NCBI GenBank assembly: GCA_017411945.1
Contig: JAFQPD010000041.1
Span: 1 to 13,747, forward strand
Direction: 5' to 3'
Length of the DNA stretch: 13,747 nt
From: Mailhella sp.
GTDB lineage: Bacteria; Desulfobacterota; Desulfovibrionia; Desulfovibrionales; Desulfovibrionaceae
The notes under the pieces are model-generated. The model saw only the letters and a list, made by a program, of their open reading frames with translations, made no database searches and was not told the DNA's origin. How positions within the stretch are numbered: position 1 is the stretch's first letter; the number at the start of each line of letters is the position of its first letter. A program made the position numbers and the translations under genes. Positions 7,499-13,747 of the stretch are shown here, piece by piece.

Positions 7499-7506
7499 CA
7501 TGGAAC

Positions 7507-9117
7507 TTACTTGGGCAGGAGCTGCCAGTCGTAGACCCAGGTCTCGGTGATGGCGTCGGGCAGGTTTTCCCCCTGCTTGAGCAGAGCCTTGAATCGCAGG
7601 TTCAGCGGGCCCTTGCGCGCGGCCATGAGGCTGTCGAGCATGCCGCCCTTCTGAGGCAGGCGGAAGGTGAACTCGAGGCGCCAGCCATGGGTGGCGGGAT
7701 TGTAGGTGAGCTTTTTGCCGAGGGGCGTGACGTATTCCGGCAGTTCGACGATGCTGGCGAGGCCGGTGTCGGGGGCGAGAGAGCTGAGCATGCCGCCTTC
7801 GAAGTCCACATGGAAGGTCATGGTGTCTTCGTTCTGGGAGATGCGGGTGGAAGTGGCGGCGCCGAGGTCATGCAGGGCTACGTCAGGCAGCATCCAGAAC
7901 AGCTTCCAGCGGTACTGCATCATGGAAGGATAGGGAAGTTCCTGTGCGGGCTGGCCTTCCTTGGCTTCAGAAAGCGGCTTGGCGGGACTCCAGAAGGCCA
8001 CGATATTGTCATGCATCTCATCTTCGGTGGGGATCTTCACGAGGCTGAGGCTGCCGTTGCCCCAGTCGCCCTCGGGGCGCACCCAGAGAGACGGGCGTGT
8101 TTCGTAGCGGGCGGCAAGGTCGTGATAGCTTTTGAAGTCGCCGTCGCGCTGGAGCAGGCCGAAGCCGCGGGGAGTGTTCAGGGGGAAGGCCGTCACGCTG
8201 AGGCGTTTGGGATTGTCCAGCGGCATCCAGGTCCAGTCCTTGCCGTTTTCGAAGAGCAGCCCGTCGGAGTTATGGACTTCAGGGCGATGATCGCCGCTGC
8301 GGCCGTTTTTCTCTTCTCCGTAGAAGAACATGCTGGTGAGCGGAGCGAGCCCGACCTTTTCGAAATCTCTGCCGCCCTCGCGAGCGAAGAGGGCGCACTG
8401 CACGTCCATGACCGTAGGAGCGCCGGGAGTGATGACGAAGCGGTAGGCGCCGGCGAGGCTGGGGCTGTCCATGAGGGCATAGATAGTGATGCTTTTGGCA
8501 TCTGCGGCGGGGCGTTCTATCCAGAATTCCTTGAAATAGGGGAATTCTTCGCCCTGAGCGGAGGCCGTATCCAGCGCAAGGCCGCGGGAGGAAATGCCGT
8601 AATTGTTGCCCTTGCCCAGTGCGCGGAAATAGGAAGCACCCACAAAAACAGCCACTTCGTCCTTATAGTCCGGGCGGTTCAGCGGATAATGTATGCGGAA
8701 GCCTGCAAAGCCGATCCCCTTGGCTTCCGCGCTCTGGCGGGCAAGGGTTTCCGACCCGTACTGGAACATGGAGGAGTCGAAAGAGAGGGGGGTGACAGAA
8801 GTGCTGTCGATGAGATGTATGGTCACCGGCCTGTCGTAGTAGAGGCCAGTATGGAAGAGCTGTACGTTGAAAGGAAGCTCTTCGGCGGCCCAGACAGCCT
8901 TTTCCGGGCGGAAGCGTATGGCGTGCCAGTCGGCGTAGCTCAGCTTGGTGAGGAACTCAGGAACGGAGGGTGTGGCAGAGTAGGGGGCGCGTGCAAGGTC
9001 CTGGGCTCTGGCCTGTACGTCGGCAAAGGTGAATACAGGAACGTTGGCAAGGGCATGCAGCGGCTGGAGGCACAGGGCCGCCAGCAGGCAGAAGGAAGCG
9101 ATGAAACGATTCAGCAT
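7507..9117 (-). CDS. opgG: Periplasmic glucans biosynthesis protein G (OpgG/MdoG)
   Basis: OpgG is the periplasmic partner of OpgH. Members of the OpgG/OpgD family act on the beta-1,2-glucan backbone and have been described as glycoside hydrolase family GH186. The product from ATG 9117 has 536 residues (E. coli OpgG: 511). It opens with a Sec signal peptide: MLNRF, a hydrophobic core, and a probable cleavage after HALA at 24. Conserved stretches include GASYFRALG, SSRGLALDTA, GEEFPYFKEFWIERP, LAPLTSMFFYGE, RPEVHNSDGL, RGFGLLQRD and HDNIVAFW. D370 in the last aligns, from memory, with the E. coli OpgG catalytic Asp361. The frame stays open to an ATG at 9243, but that start would bury the signal peptide behind 42 unrelated residues, so I prefer 9117. 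Its Shine-Dalgarno is weak. The gene is first in an operon with opgH and diverges from the ABC ATPase gene. Confidence 0.96.
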   Translation of the reverse strand: MLNRFIASFCLLAALCLQPLHALANVPVFTFADVQARAQDLARAPYSATPSVPEFLTKLSYADWHAIRFRPEKAVWAAEELPFNVQLFHTGLYYDRPVTIHLIDSTSVTPLSFDSSMFQYGSETLARQSAEAKGIGFAGFRIHYPLNRPDYKDEVAVFVGASYFRALGKGNNYGISSRGLALDTASAQGEEFPYFKEFWIERPAADAKSITIYALMDSPSLAGAYRFVITPGAPTVMDVQCALFAREGGRDFEKVGLAPLTSMFFYGEEKNGRSGDHRPEVHNSDGLLFENGKDWTWMPLDNPKRLSVTAFPLNTPRGFGLLQRDGDFKSYHDLAARYETRPSLWVRPEGDWGNGSLSLVKIPTEDEMHDNIVAFWSPAKPLSEAKEGQPAQELPYPSMMQYRWKLFWMLPDVALHDLGAATSTRISQNEDTMTFHVDFEGGMLSSLAPDTGLASIVELPEYVTPLGKKLTYNPATHGWRLEFTFRLPQKGGMLDSLMAARKGPLNLRFKALLKQGENLPDAITETWVYDWQLLPK

Positions 9118-9429
9118 AAATACGCTCTGTTGCAGTACAGGGAGAATGCGCAAGTTTTGCAGAACAGCCTCTGCAGGGCAATCAAAAGCCCGAGAGTGTA
9201 ACACTTTGTCAAAAAAGGGCGGCGAATAAGGCAGGTCTGCCATTTGATGACGATGGTACGGAGTCTGGCCTGTCTCATCAATTAGAACAGGCAGGGCGTG
9301 ATGTCCAGACTTTTATATTTTCTGGCCTGTTACAGAATCCGCCTCTTGCGGCGGCCTGGAGGCTGGGATAGTCTGGGAAGAGCTGACAGCAGTCTTGTCG
9401 GCAGGTTTGACGAAGAAGGAATAGATTTC
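9118..9429. promoter_or_regulatory. Divergent intergenic region between opgG and the ABC ATPase gene
   Basis: These 312 bp carry no convincing gene and must hold the promoters for both transcription units. On the minus strand a consensus TTGACA (9212-9207) points toward opgG, though I see no good -10 at the right spacing. On the plus strand a TATATT (9314-9319) could be a -10 for the ATPase gene but lacks a clear -35. Small inverted repeats are GCCTGT/ACAGGC (9268-9273 and 9287-9292) and TGCAGA/TCTGCA (9158-9163 and 9170-9175). The sequence TCTGGCCTGT occurs twice (9264-9273 and 9321-9330). Confidence 0.55.
9195..9205. promoter_or_regulatory. Operator-like palindrome upstream of opgG
   Basis: AGTGT-A-ACACT is an 11-bp odd palindrome. 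It lies one base downstream, in the opgG direction, of the TTGACA box at 9212-9207, where a promoter spacer would be. The placement suits a repressor site, but no regulator can be named from the sequence. Confidence 0.3.
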
Positions 9430-10401
9430 ATGGAAGCATTGCTGGAAATGAAAGGCGTGAGCCGGGAGTTCACTGTGCGGCGCGGCATGTTCGACCCGCG
9501 TTCGGCGAGCGTGAAAGCCGTGAACGATGTGAGCCTGGCTCTCCGTCCGGGAGAAACTCTCGGCCTTGTGGGCGAATCCGGCTGCGGAAAGTCCACGCTG
9601 GCCCGCATGGCCGTCGGCCTTCTTCCTCCCAGTGCCGGTTCGATACTGCTTTCCGGCAGGGAGCTGTCGGCATGGACGCCGTTGGAACGAGCCTCCCGCA
9701 TCCAGATGGTTTTTCAGGACCCGTTCTCTTCTCTCGATCCGCGCCAGACTGTGGGGGCCAGCATAGCCGAGCCTCTCATGCTTGCGGCGAGGGCTTCAGG
9801 CAGGCCGCTTTCCCGTGCCGAACTGAGGGACAGGGTGGGCGATATCCTTGTTCGAGTGGGACTGCAGCCGGAGCATTTCGCCCGCTATCCGCATGAGTTC
9901 TCCGGCGGCCAGCGACAGAGAGTGGCCGTGGCCCGCGCCCTCATCGCCAGACCGGGCGTTCTGGTCTGCGACGAGCCTGTTTCCGCGCTCGACGCTTCGG
10001 TGCAGGCGCAGGCTCTCAATCTGCTCAAGGATATGCAGGAGAGCATGGGGCTGAGCTATCTCTTCATTTCGCACGACCTCGGCGTCATCGGCTTCATGAG
10101 CGACAGGGTGGCGGTCATGTACCTTGGCCGCATCGTGGAGCTTGCCTCCTCCGAAGAGCTCTTCAAGCATGCGGCCCATCCTTATGCGGAAGCTCTCCTA
10201 GCGGCCGCGCCTTCGCGCGATCCTTCCCGCAGAGGAGAGAGGAAGCCCCTTGCCGGTGAGATGCCGAGTCCGCTGGCTCCTCCTCCCGGCTGTGCGTTCC
10301 ACCCCCGCTGCCCTTATGCAAAGCCGCTCTGCCGCGAGCTGGAGCCGCCTCTGGTAGAGCTTGAGGCCGGGCATGCCGTGCGCTGCCATTTCCCGCTTTG
10401 A
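9430..10401 (+). CDS. Peptide ABC transporter ATP-binding protein, OppF/DppF type
   Basis: This is a cytoplasmic ATPase subunit of the oligopeptide/dipeptide/nickel ABC importer family, with 323 residues. Motifs from ATG 9430: Walker A GESGCGKST (48-56), Q-loop in MVFQDPFSSLDPR, signature SGGQRQR (158-164), Walker B VLVCDEP with D181 and E182, and H-loop H215 (ISHDLG). The C-terminal oligopeptide-transporter domain shows HPYAEALLAAAP and CAFHPRCPYAKPLC. This subtype normally pairs with a second ATPase (OppD/DppD), two permeases and a binding protein. None is present here, so its substrate cannot be assigned. I chose 9430 because AAGGA at 9416-9420 precedes it and the family starts there. An in-frame ATG at 9298 adds 44 unconserved residues. 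A flavin reductase-like gene follows after 38 nt. Confidence 0.93.
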   Translation: MEALLEMKGVSREFTVRRGMFDPRSASVKAVNDVSLALRPGETLGLVGESGCGKSTLARMAVGLLPPSAGSILLSGRELSAWTPLERASRIQMVFQDPFSSLDPRQTVGASIAEPLMLAARASGRPLSRAELRDRVGDILVRVGLQPEHFARYPHEFSGGQRQRVAVARALIARPGVLVCDEPVSALDASVQAQALNLLKDMQESMGLSYLFISHDLGVIGFMSDRVAVMYLGRIVELASSEELFKHAAHPYAEALLAAAPSRDPSRRGERKPLAGEMPSPLAPPPGCAFHPRCPYAKPLCRELEPPLVELEAGHAVRCHFPL

Positions 10402-10409
10402 GGAGCGGG
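10392..10409 (+). other. Small hairpin across the ABC ATPase stop codon
   Basis: CCCGCT (10392-10397) and AGCGGG (10404-10409) form a 6-bp stem with a 6-nt loop that contains the TGA stop. CGATTTTG follows. It is at best a weak terminator or attenuator before the next gene. Confidence 0.3.
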
Positions 10410-10439
10410 CGATTTTGAAGCATCCCTGTGAGGTGAACT

Positions 10440-11000
10440 ATGAGAAAGAATTTTGGCGTCAAGACCTGGCTTTATCCCATGCCGGTGCTCATCGTTGCGG
10501 CCTATGACGAAGCCGGAGTGCCCAATGCCATGAACGCCGCATGGGGCGGCATCCATACCGACGACATGGTGGGCATCTGCCTTTCCGAAGGGCACAAGAC
10601 AACGAAGAACATCCTTGCGAGGAAGGCTTTCACCGTGAGCGTGGGCACTCGCGGCCGACTCGCGGAATGCGACTATGTGGGCATAGCCTCCGGCAACAAG
10701 GTGGCCGACAAGTTCGCCAAAGCCGGCTTCACCGCCCGCAGGTCTGAGTTCGTGGACGCTCCGCTCATCGAGGAGCTCCCCATGGCCCTCGAGTGTGAGC
10801 TGGTATCGTACGATATCGAGAGCAACCACATGGTCGGCCGCATCGTGAACGTTTCTGTGGATGAGAGCGTGCTTGGAGAAGATGGCAATGTGGATGCAGG
10901 CCTGCTCCAGCCCATAGTGTACGACCCTGTGCGGCTTGAGTACCGTGTGCTTGGCGAGAAGGTCGGCAGGGCATTCTCTGATGGGAAGAAGCTGTTCTAG
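10440..11000 (+). CDS. Flavin reductase family protein (flavoredoxin-like)
   Basis: The 186-residue protein belongs to the flavin reductase-like, FMN-binding split-barrel family, which includes Desulfovibrio flavoredoxin. Such proteins bind FMN and move electrons or reduce flavin. The N-terminal part has the typical pattern: YPMPVLIVAAYD (about 12-23), NAMNAAWGG (29-37) and EGHKTTKNI (50-58), the last matching the flavin-phosphate region. A second conserved part is FTVSVGTRGRLAECDYVG. There is no signal peptide, so it is cytoplasmic. GAGGTGA at 10430-10436 lies just before the ATG and supports the start. It is 38 nt downstream of the ABC ATPase gene and may share its transcript. The electron donor and acceptor cannot be read from the sequence. 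Confidence 0.88.
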   Translation: MRKNFGVKTWLYPMPVLIVAAYDEAGVPNAMNAAWGGIHTDDMVGICLSEGHKTTKNILARKAFTVSVGTRGRLAECDYVGIASGNKVADKFAKAGFTARRSEFVDAPLIEELPMALECELVSYDIESNHMVGRIVNVSVDESVLGEDGNVDAGLLQPIVYDPVRLEYRVLGEKVGRAFSDGKKLF

Positions 11001-11021
11001 CAAGACTGCGAAGGATAAAAG

Positions 11022-11058
11022 GAAGCCCCTCTGGCGAAAGGCCGGAGGGGCTTCGTTC
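11022..11058. terminator. Strong bidirectional terminator between the flavin reductase gene and secF
   Basis: GAAGCCCCTCTGGC (11022-11035) pairs with GCCGGAGGGGCTTC (11041-11054), a 14-bp stem with one T/G wobble and a GAAAG loop. The minus-strand tail is CTTTTATCCTT, which suits termination of secDF. The plus-strand tail is GTTC, weaker but usable for the flavin reductase gene. Confidence 0.85.
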
Positions 11059-11072
11059 ATGCGGTGACTGTG

Positions 11073-12188
11073 TTACACGACGCCGTGTTCGCCGGGGCGT
11101 TCGTAGTCGTCGTTCTTATTGGCCTTCTGGTGGTAGAGGTCCACGTTGCCGAAAGCCATGAGGATGGGGGATGCCACGAAGACGGAGGAGAAGGTGCCGA
11201 ACACGACGCCGAGGGTGATGGTGAAGGCGAAGTCGTGGATGACGCTGCCGCCCAGCAGGTACAGGGCAAGGCTGGCCACCAGAGTGGTGGCGGAAGTCAT
11301 GATGGTTCGGGAGAGGGTCTGGTTCACCGATTTGTTGATGATATCCGCCATGGAAGGCTTCACATCGATATCGGCGGGCACGGCGCGCAGGTTTTCGCGG
11401 ATGCGGTCGTACACGACGATGGTGTCGTTGATGGAGTAGCCCACGAGGGTGAGCAGGGCGGCGATGACGTTGAGGTCGATTTCCACGCCCATGAGGGTGA
11501 GGATGCCCAGCGTCACCATAACGTCATGCATGAGTGCGAGGATGGCGCCCAGGGCGAAGTTCAGCTTCAGCTTCCAGCAGGCGGCCAGAGTGATGACCAT
11601 GCCGATGCCCACGCCGATGAGGCGGTTGAAGCCGAGGTAGCCCGCACCGTAAACGGCGCCCCAGAGCACGAGGGCCATGGCACCGGCGATGAACCAGCTG
11701 TGTTCGAAACGGCCGGAGATATACACAGTGATGAGCAGCACTGCGTAGAACAGGGCTTCGATGGCCATGTTGCGCAGGTCGTTGCCTACCTTGGGGCCAA
11801 CGGATTCAAGGCGCTGGATGCTTGAAGGGTTGTCCGGGATGCTGGACTTGAGCGCAGAGGAGACTTCGTTGCGCAGATCCTGGTTCTCAGCCTGTGTCAG
11901 GGAGAAGCGCAGCATGTAGTCGCGGTCTTCCGTGCCGACCTGCTGGACGGTGAGGCCCGGCAGGTTTACGCTCTGCAGGGCAGTCTTCACCTGTTCGTCG
12001 GCAATGGGGCGTTCGAACTGCACCTGAACCATGACGCCGCCGGCGAAGTCAACGCCGTAGCGCAGGCCGCCGTTCATGATGATGGCAAAGAGGCCGATGG
12101 CGATGAACAGGCAGGAAATGGCGTAGGCGATTTTGCGGAAACCAACGAAATTGATGTTGGTCTGACGGGAAAGAAGAGCGAAACCCAT
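11073..12188 (-). CDS. secF: Protein translocase subunit SecF
   Basis: SecF is an inner-membrane partner of SecD. The SecDF complex uses the proton gradient to help complete protein export through SecYEG. The 371-residue product has an N-terminal membrane segment (about 20-40), the periplasmic motif VDFAGGVMVQVQF, and the family motif YSINDTIVVYDRIREN with D255 in a membrane segment. Further transmembrane helices run through the C-terminal half, giving the usual six. The tail is short and polar (HQKANKNDDYERPGEHGVV). A GAGGTT Shine-Dalgarno precedes the ATG at 12188. secD ends 15 nt upstream on the same strand, so the two are co-transcribed. The downstream hairpin at 11022-11054 ends the unit. 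Confidence 0.98.
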   Translation of the reverse strand: MGFALLSRQTNINFVGFRKIAYAISCLFIAIGLFAIIMNGGLRYGVDFAGGVMVQVQFERPIADEQVKTALQSVNLPGLTVQQVGTEDRDYMLRFSLTQAENQDLRNEVSSALKSSIPDNPSSIQRLESVGPKVGNDLRNMAIEALFYAVLLITVYISGRFEHSWFIAGAMALVLWGAVYGAGYLGFNRLIGVGIGMVITLAACWKLKLNFALGAILALMHDVMVTLGILTLMGVEIDLNVIAALLTLVGYSINDTIVVYDRIRENLRAVPADIDVKPSMADIINKSVNQTLSRTIMTSATTLVASLALYLLGGSVIHDFAFTITLGVVFGTFSSVFVASPILMAFGNVDLYHQKANKNDDYERPGEHGVV

Positions 12189-12203
12189 AGGAACCTCTCG
12201 AGC

Positions 12204-13747
12204 CTAGACGCTGATTTTCTGGGTGGCGGAACGCTTGACCCAGGTTTCGAAAATGGCGCGGGAAACGAAAATGGCCGTGAACATGGAGGCCAGGATGCCC
12301 AGCGACAGGGTGACGGCGAAGCCTCGTATGGGGCCGGTGCCGAACTGGTACAGGATGGCCGCCGTGATGAGCGTGGTGAGGTTCGAGTCGAGGATGGACA
12401 CGCTGGCGCGGCTGAAGCCCGCCTGTACGGCCTCAAAGGCTGTAAGGCCCTTCCTCAGTTCTTCACGGATGCGTTCGAAGATGAGCACGTTGGCGTCCAC
12501 GGACATGCCGATGGTGAGCACGATGCCGGCTATGCCGGGCAGGGTGAGGGTGGCGCCGAAGAGGGTCATGCCTGCCATGAGGATCATGATGGTGAAGCAG
12601 AGCATGGCGTCGGCAATGAGGCCGGAGAGGCCGTAGTACAGCGGCATGATGATGACCACGGCGGCAGCGCCGACCAGAGAGGCGTAGATGCCGCTGTTGA
12701 TGGATTCCTTGCCGAGGGACGGGCCGACGGTACGTTCTTCAAGGATGGTCACGGGAGTAGGCAGGGAGCCGGCACGAAGGACGATGGCGAGGTCCTGGGC
12801 TTCTTCCGTGGAGAAGGATCCGGTGATGGAGGCGCGGCCGCCGGAAATGCGGTCCTGGATGGTGGGGGCGGAATAGACCTTGCCGTCGAGGACGATGGCC
12901 ATGCGCTTCTTGATATTGTCGCCGGTGATGCGTTCGAAATTGCTGGCGCCGCGGCCGTTGAACTCAAGGGCCACATAGGCCTGGCCGAATTCATTGAAGG
13001 CGGGGCGTGCGTTGGTGATGTCTTCGCCGCCCATGAGGGCTTCGGACTCGAGCACGATGAGGCTTTCGCTCACGGAGCCGTCGCGGTTCTTATGGATGAG
13101 GGGGAAGCGGGCAGTGCCGGCAGGGAGCATCATGGCGTTCGGGTCCACGTCGTCGCGCACGAGGCGGAATTCGAGGTGGGCGGTCTGGCCGATGATCTGG
13201 ATGGCGCGTTCGGCGTCGGTCATGCCGGGGAGCTGAACCTGAACCTGATTGTCGGACTGGCGGCGGATGTCGGGCTCGGCCACGCCGAACTGGTCAATTC
13301 GGTTGCGGATGGTGCGAACCACCTGTTCCATGGTCATCTCTTCAGTGAGGCGTCGCAGGTCGGCAGAAAGCTCATAGCTGTATACGCGTCCGGCGGCGTT
13401 GGGGATGGAGCTGACCTGAACGAGGTTGGGGAACCATTTGCCCATCATGGCTTCGAAGGCGGCAGCCTGGTCGGCGCGGGGCAGCACCACTTCAAGCTTG
13501 CCCTCGGCATTGATGCGGGGCTTCATGAGAGTGATCTTTTCCTGGTTCGCACGGTCGCGCACTTCCTGACCGTTGACGGCGAGGGTGTTCTGCAGGGCCT
13601 TGTCCATGTCCACGCCGAGCGTGAGGTTCATGCCGCCCTTGAGGTCGAGGCCGAGGTTGATGCGGTCTTCCATGAGGGCGCCGAGGGGCGAGTTGCCGAT
13701 GACGGGCAGGTTGGGCAGGGCATAGGCCAGCACCACGAGCAGAACCA
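12204..13747 (-). CDS. secD: Protein translocase subunit SecD (5' end beyond window)
   Basis: SecD is the large subunit of the SecDF proton-driven export complex, with a periplasmic head that handles emerging proteins. The frame stays open to the right edge. A GTG at 13736 could be read as a start, but the codons before it (V, L, L) continue the first membrane helix (VLLVVLAYALPNLPV), so the true start is likely a short way outside. Visible features: the INLGLDLKGGMNLTLGVD motif near the N-terminus, a large periplasmic domain with QVQVQLPGM, and the signature LTIGMSVDANVLIFERIREEL in a membrane helix, with the conserved Asp at about 414 counted from that GTG. The C-terminal half holds five membrane helices. 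At least 510 residues are present, shorter than the 615 of E. coli SecD. Confidence 0.97.
   Translation of the reverse strand, partial: VLLVVLAYALPNLPVIGNSPLGALMEDRINLGLDLKGGMNLTLGVDMDKALQNTLAVNGQEVRDRANQEKITLMKPRINAEGKLEVVLPRADQAAAFEAMMGKWFPNLVQVSSIPNAAGRVYSYELSADLRRLTEEMTMEQVVRTIRNRIDQFGVAEPDIRRQSDNQVQVQLPGMTDAERAIQIIGQTAHLEFRLVRDDVDPNAMMLPAGTARFPLIHKNRDGSVSESLIVLESEALMGGEDITNARPAFNEFGQAYVALEFNGRGASNFERITGDNIKKRMAIVLDGKVYSAPTIQDRISGGRASITGSFSTEEAQDLAIVLRAGSLPTPVTILEERTVGPSLGKESINSGIYASLVGAAAVVIIMPLYYGLSGLIADAMLCFTIMILMAGMTLFGATLTLPGIAGIVLTIGMSVDANVLIFERIREELRKGLTAFEAVQAGFSRASVSILDSNLTTLITAAILYQFGTGPIRGFAVTLSLGILASMFTAIFVSRAIFETWVKRSATQKISV

Noticed and set aside
5995..9201. A 1068-codon open frame on the plus strand, antisense to opgH and opgG.
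   Set aside because: It covers two well-identified minus-strand genes with all their motifs. The translation is low in recognisable domains and rich in G, A, E and H, as expected for an antisense frame of GC-biased codons.
9118..9243. Upstream extension of opgG to an ATG at 9243 (42 more residues).
   Set aside because: It would place unrelated sequence before an otherwise complete signal peptide and has no Shine-Dalgarno. The 9117 start gives a family-like length.
9298..9429. Upstream extension of the ABC ATPase to an ATG at 9298 (44 more residues).
   Set aside because: The added residues do not resemble OppF/DppF proteins, and a good Shine-Dalgarno precedes ATG 9430.

Overview
The window looks like a piece of a GC-rich Gram-negative chromosome, most likely from the Desulfovibrionaceae. 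The taxonomic hint comes from the rimP-nusA-ylxR-infB order, an IF2 of more than 1000 residues with a long Ala/Pro/Lys- and Arg/Gly-rich N-terminus, a flavoredoxin-like flavin reductase, and separate secD and secF genes. This placement is from recall of gene families, not from a search. There are no rRNA or tRNA genes, CRISPR arrays or insertion sequences.

Layout: (1) Positions 1-4753, plus strand: the translation/transcription operon, with the 3' end of a probable rimP, then nusA, a small ylxR-family gene and infB. The genes are tightly packed, and ylxR overlaps infB by 23 nt. (2) 4754-5001: a convergent junction with three hairpins, one of which reads as a bidirectional terminator. (3) 5002-9117, minus strand: opgG then opgH, the two core genes for osmoregulated periplasmic glucans. 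(4) 9118-9429: a 312-bp divergent intergenic region. (5) 9430-11000, plus strand: a lone OppF/DppF-type peptide ABC transporter ATPase, then a flavin reductase-like protein. (6) 11001-11072: a second convergent junction with a strong bidirectional hairpin terminator. (7) 11073-13747, minus strand: secF and secD, with secD cut at its 5' end by the window edge.

How the genes work together: NusA and IF2 are core elongation/termination and initiation factors, and YlxR is a small RNA-binding partner often encoded between them. OpgH makes a linear beta-1,2-glucan at the inner membrane and OpgG acts on it in the periplasm. SecD and SecF form the proton-driven accessory complex of the Sec translocon. 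The ABC ATPase has no permease or binding protein nearby, so its partners must be encoded elsewhere.

Most of the window is conserved housekeeping and envelope biology. I found no convincing new multi-gene system. The points most worth a second look are the end of the infB operon without rbfA/truB/rpsO, the orphan peptide-transporter ATPase, the compound hairpin at 4939-4985, the duplicated IF2 linker, and an operator-like palindrome next to a consensus -35 box upstream of opgG.
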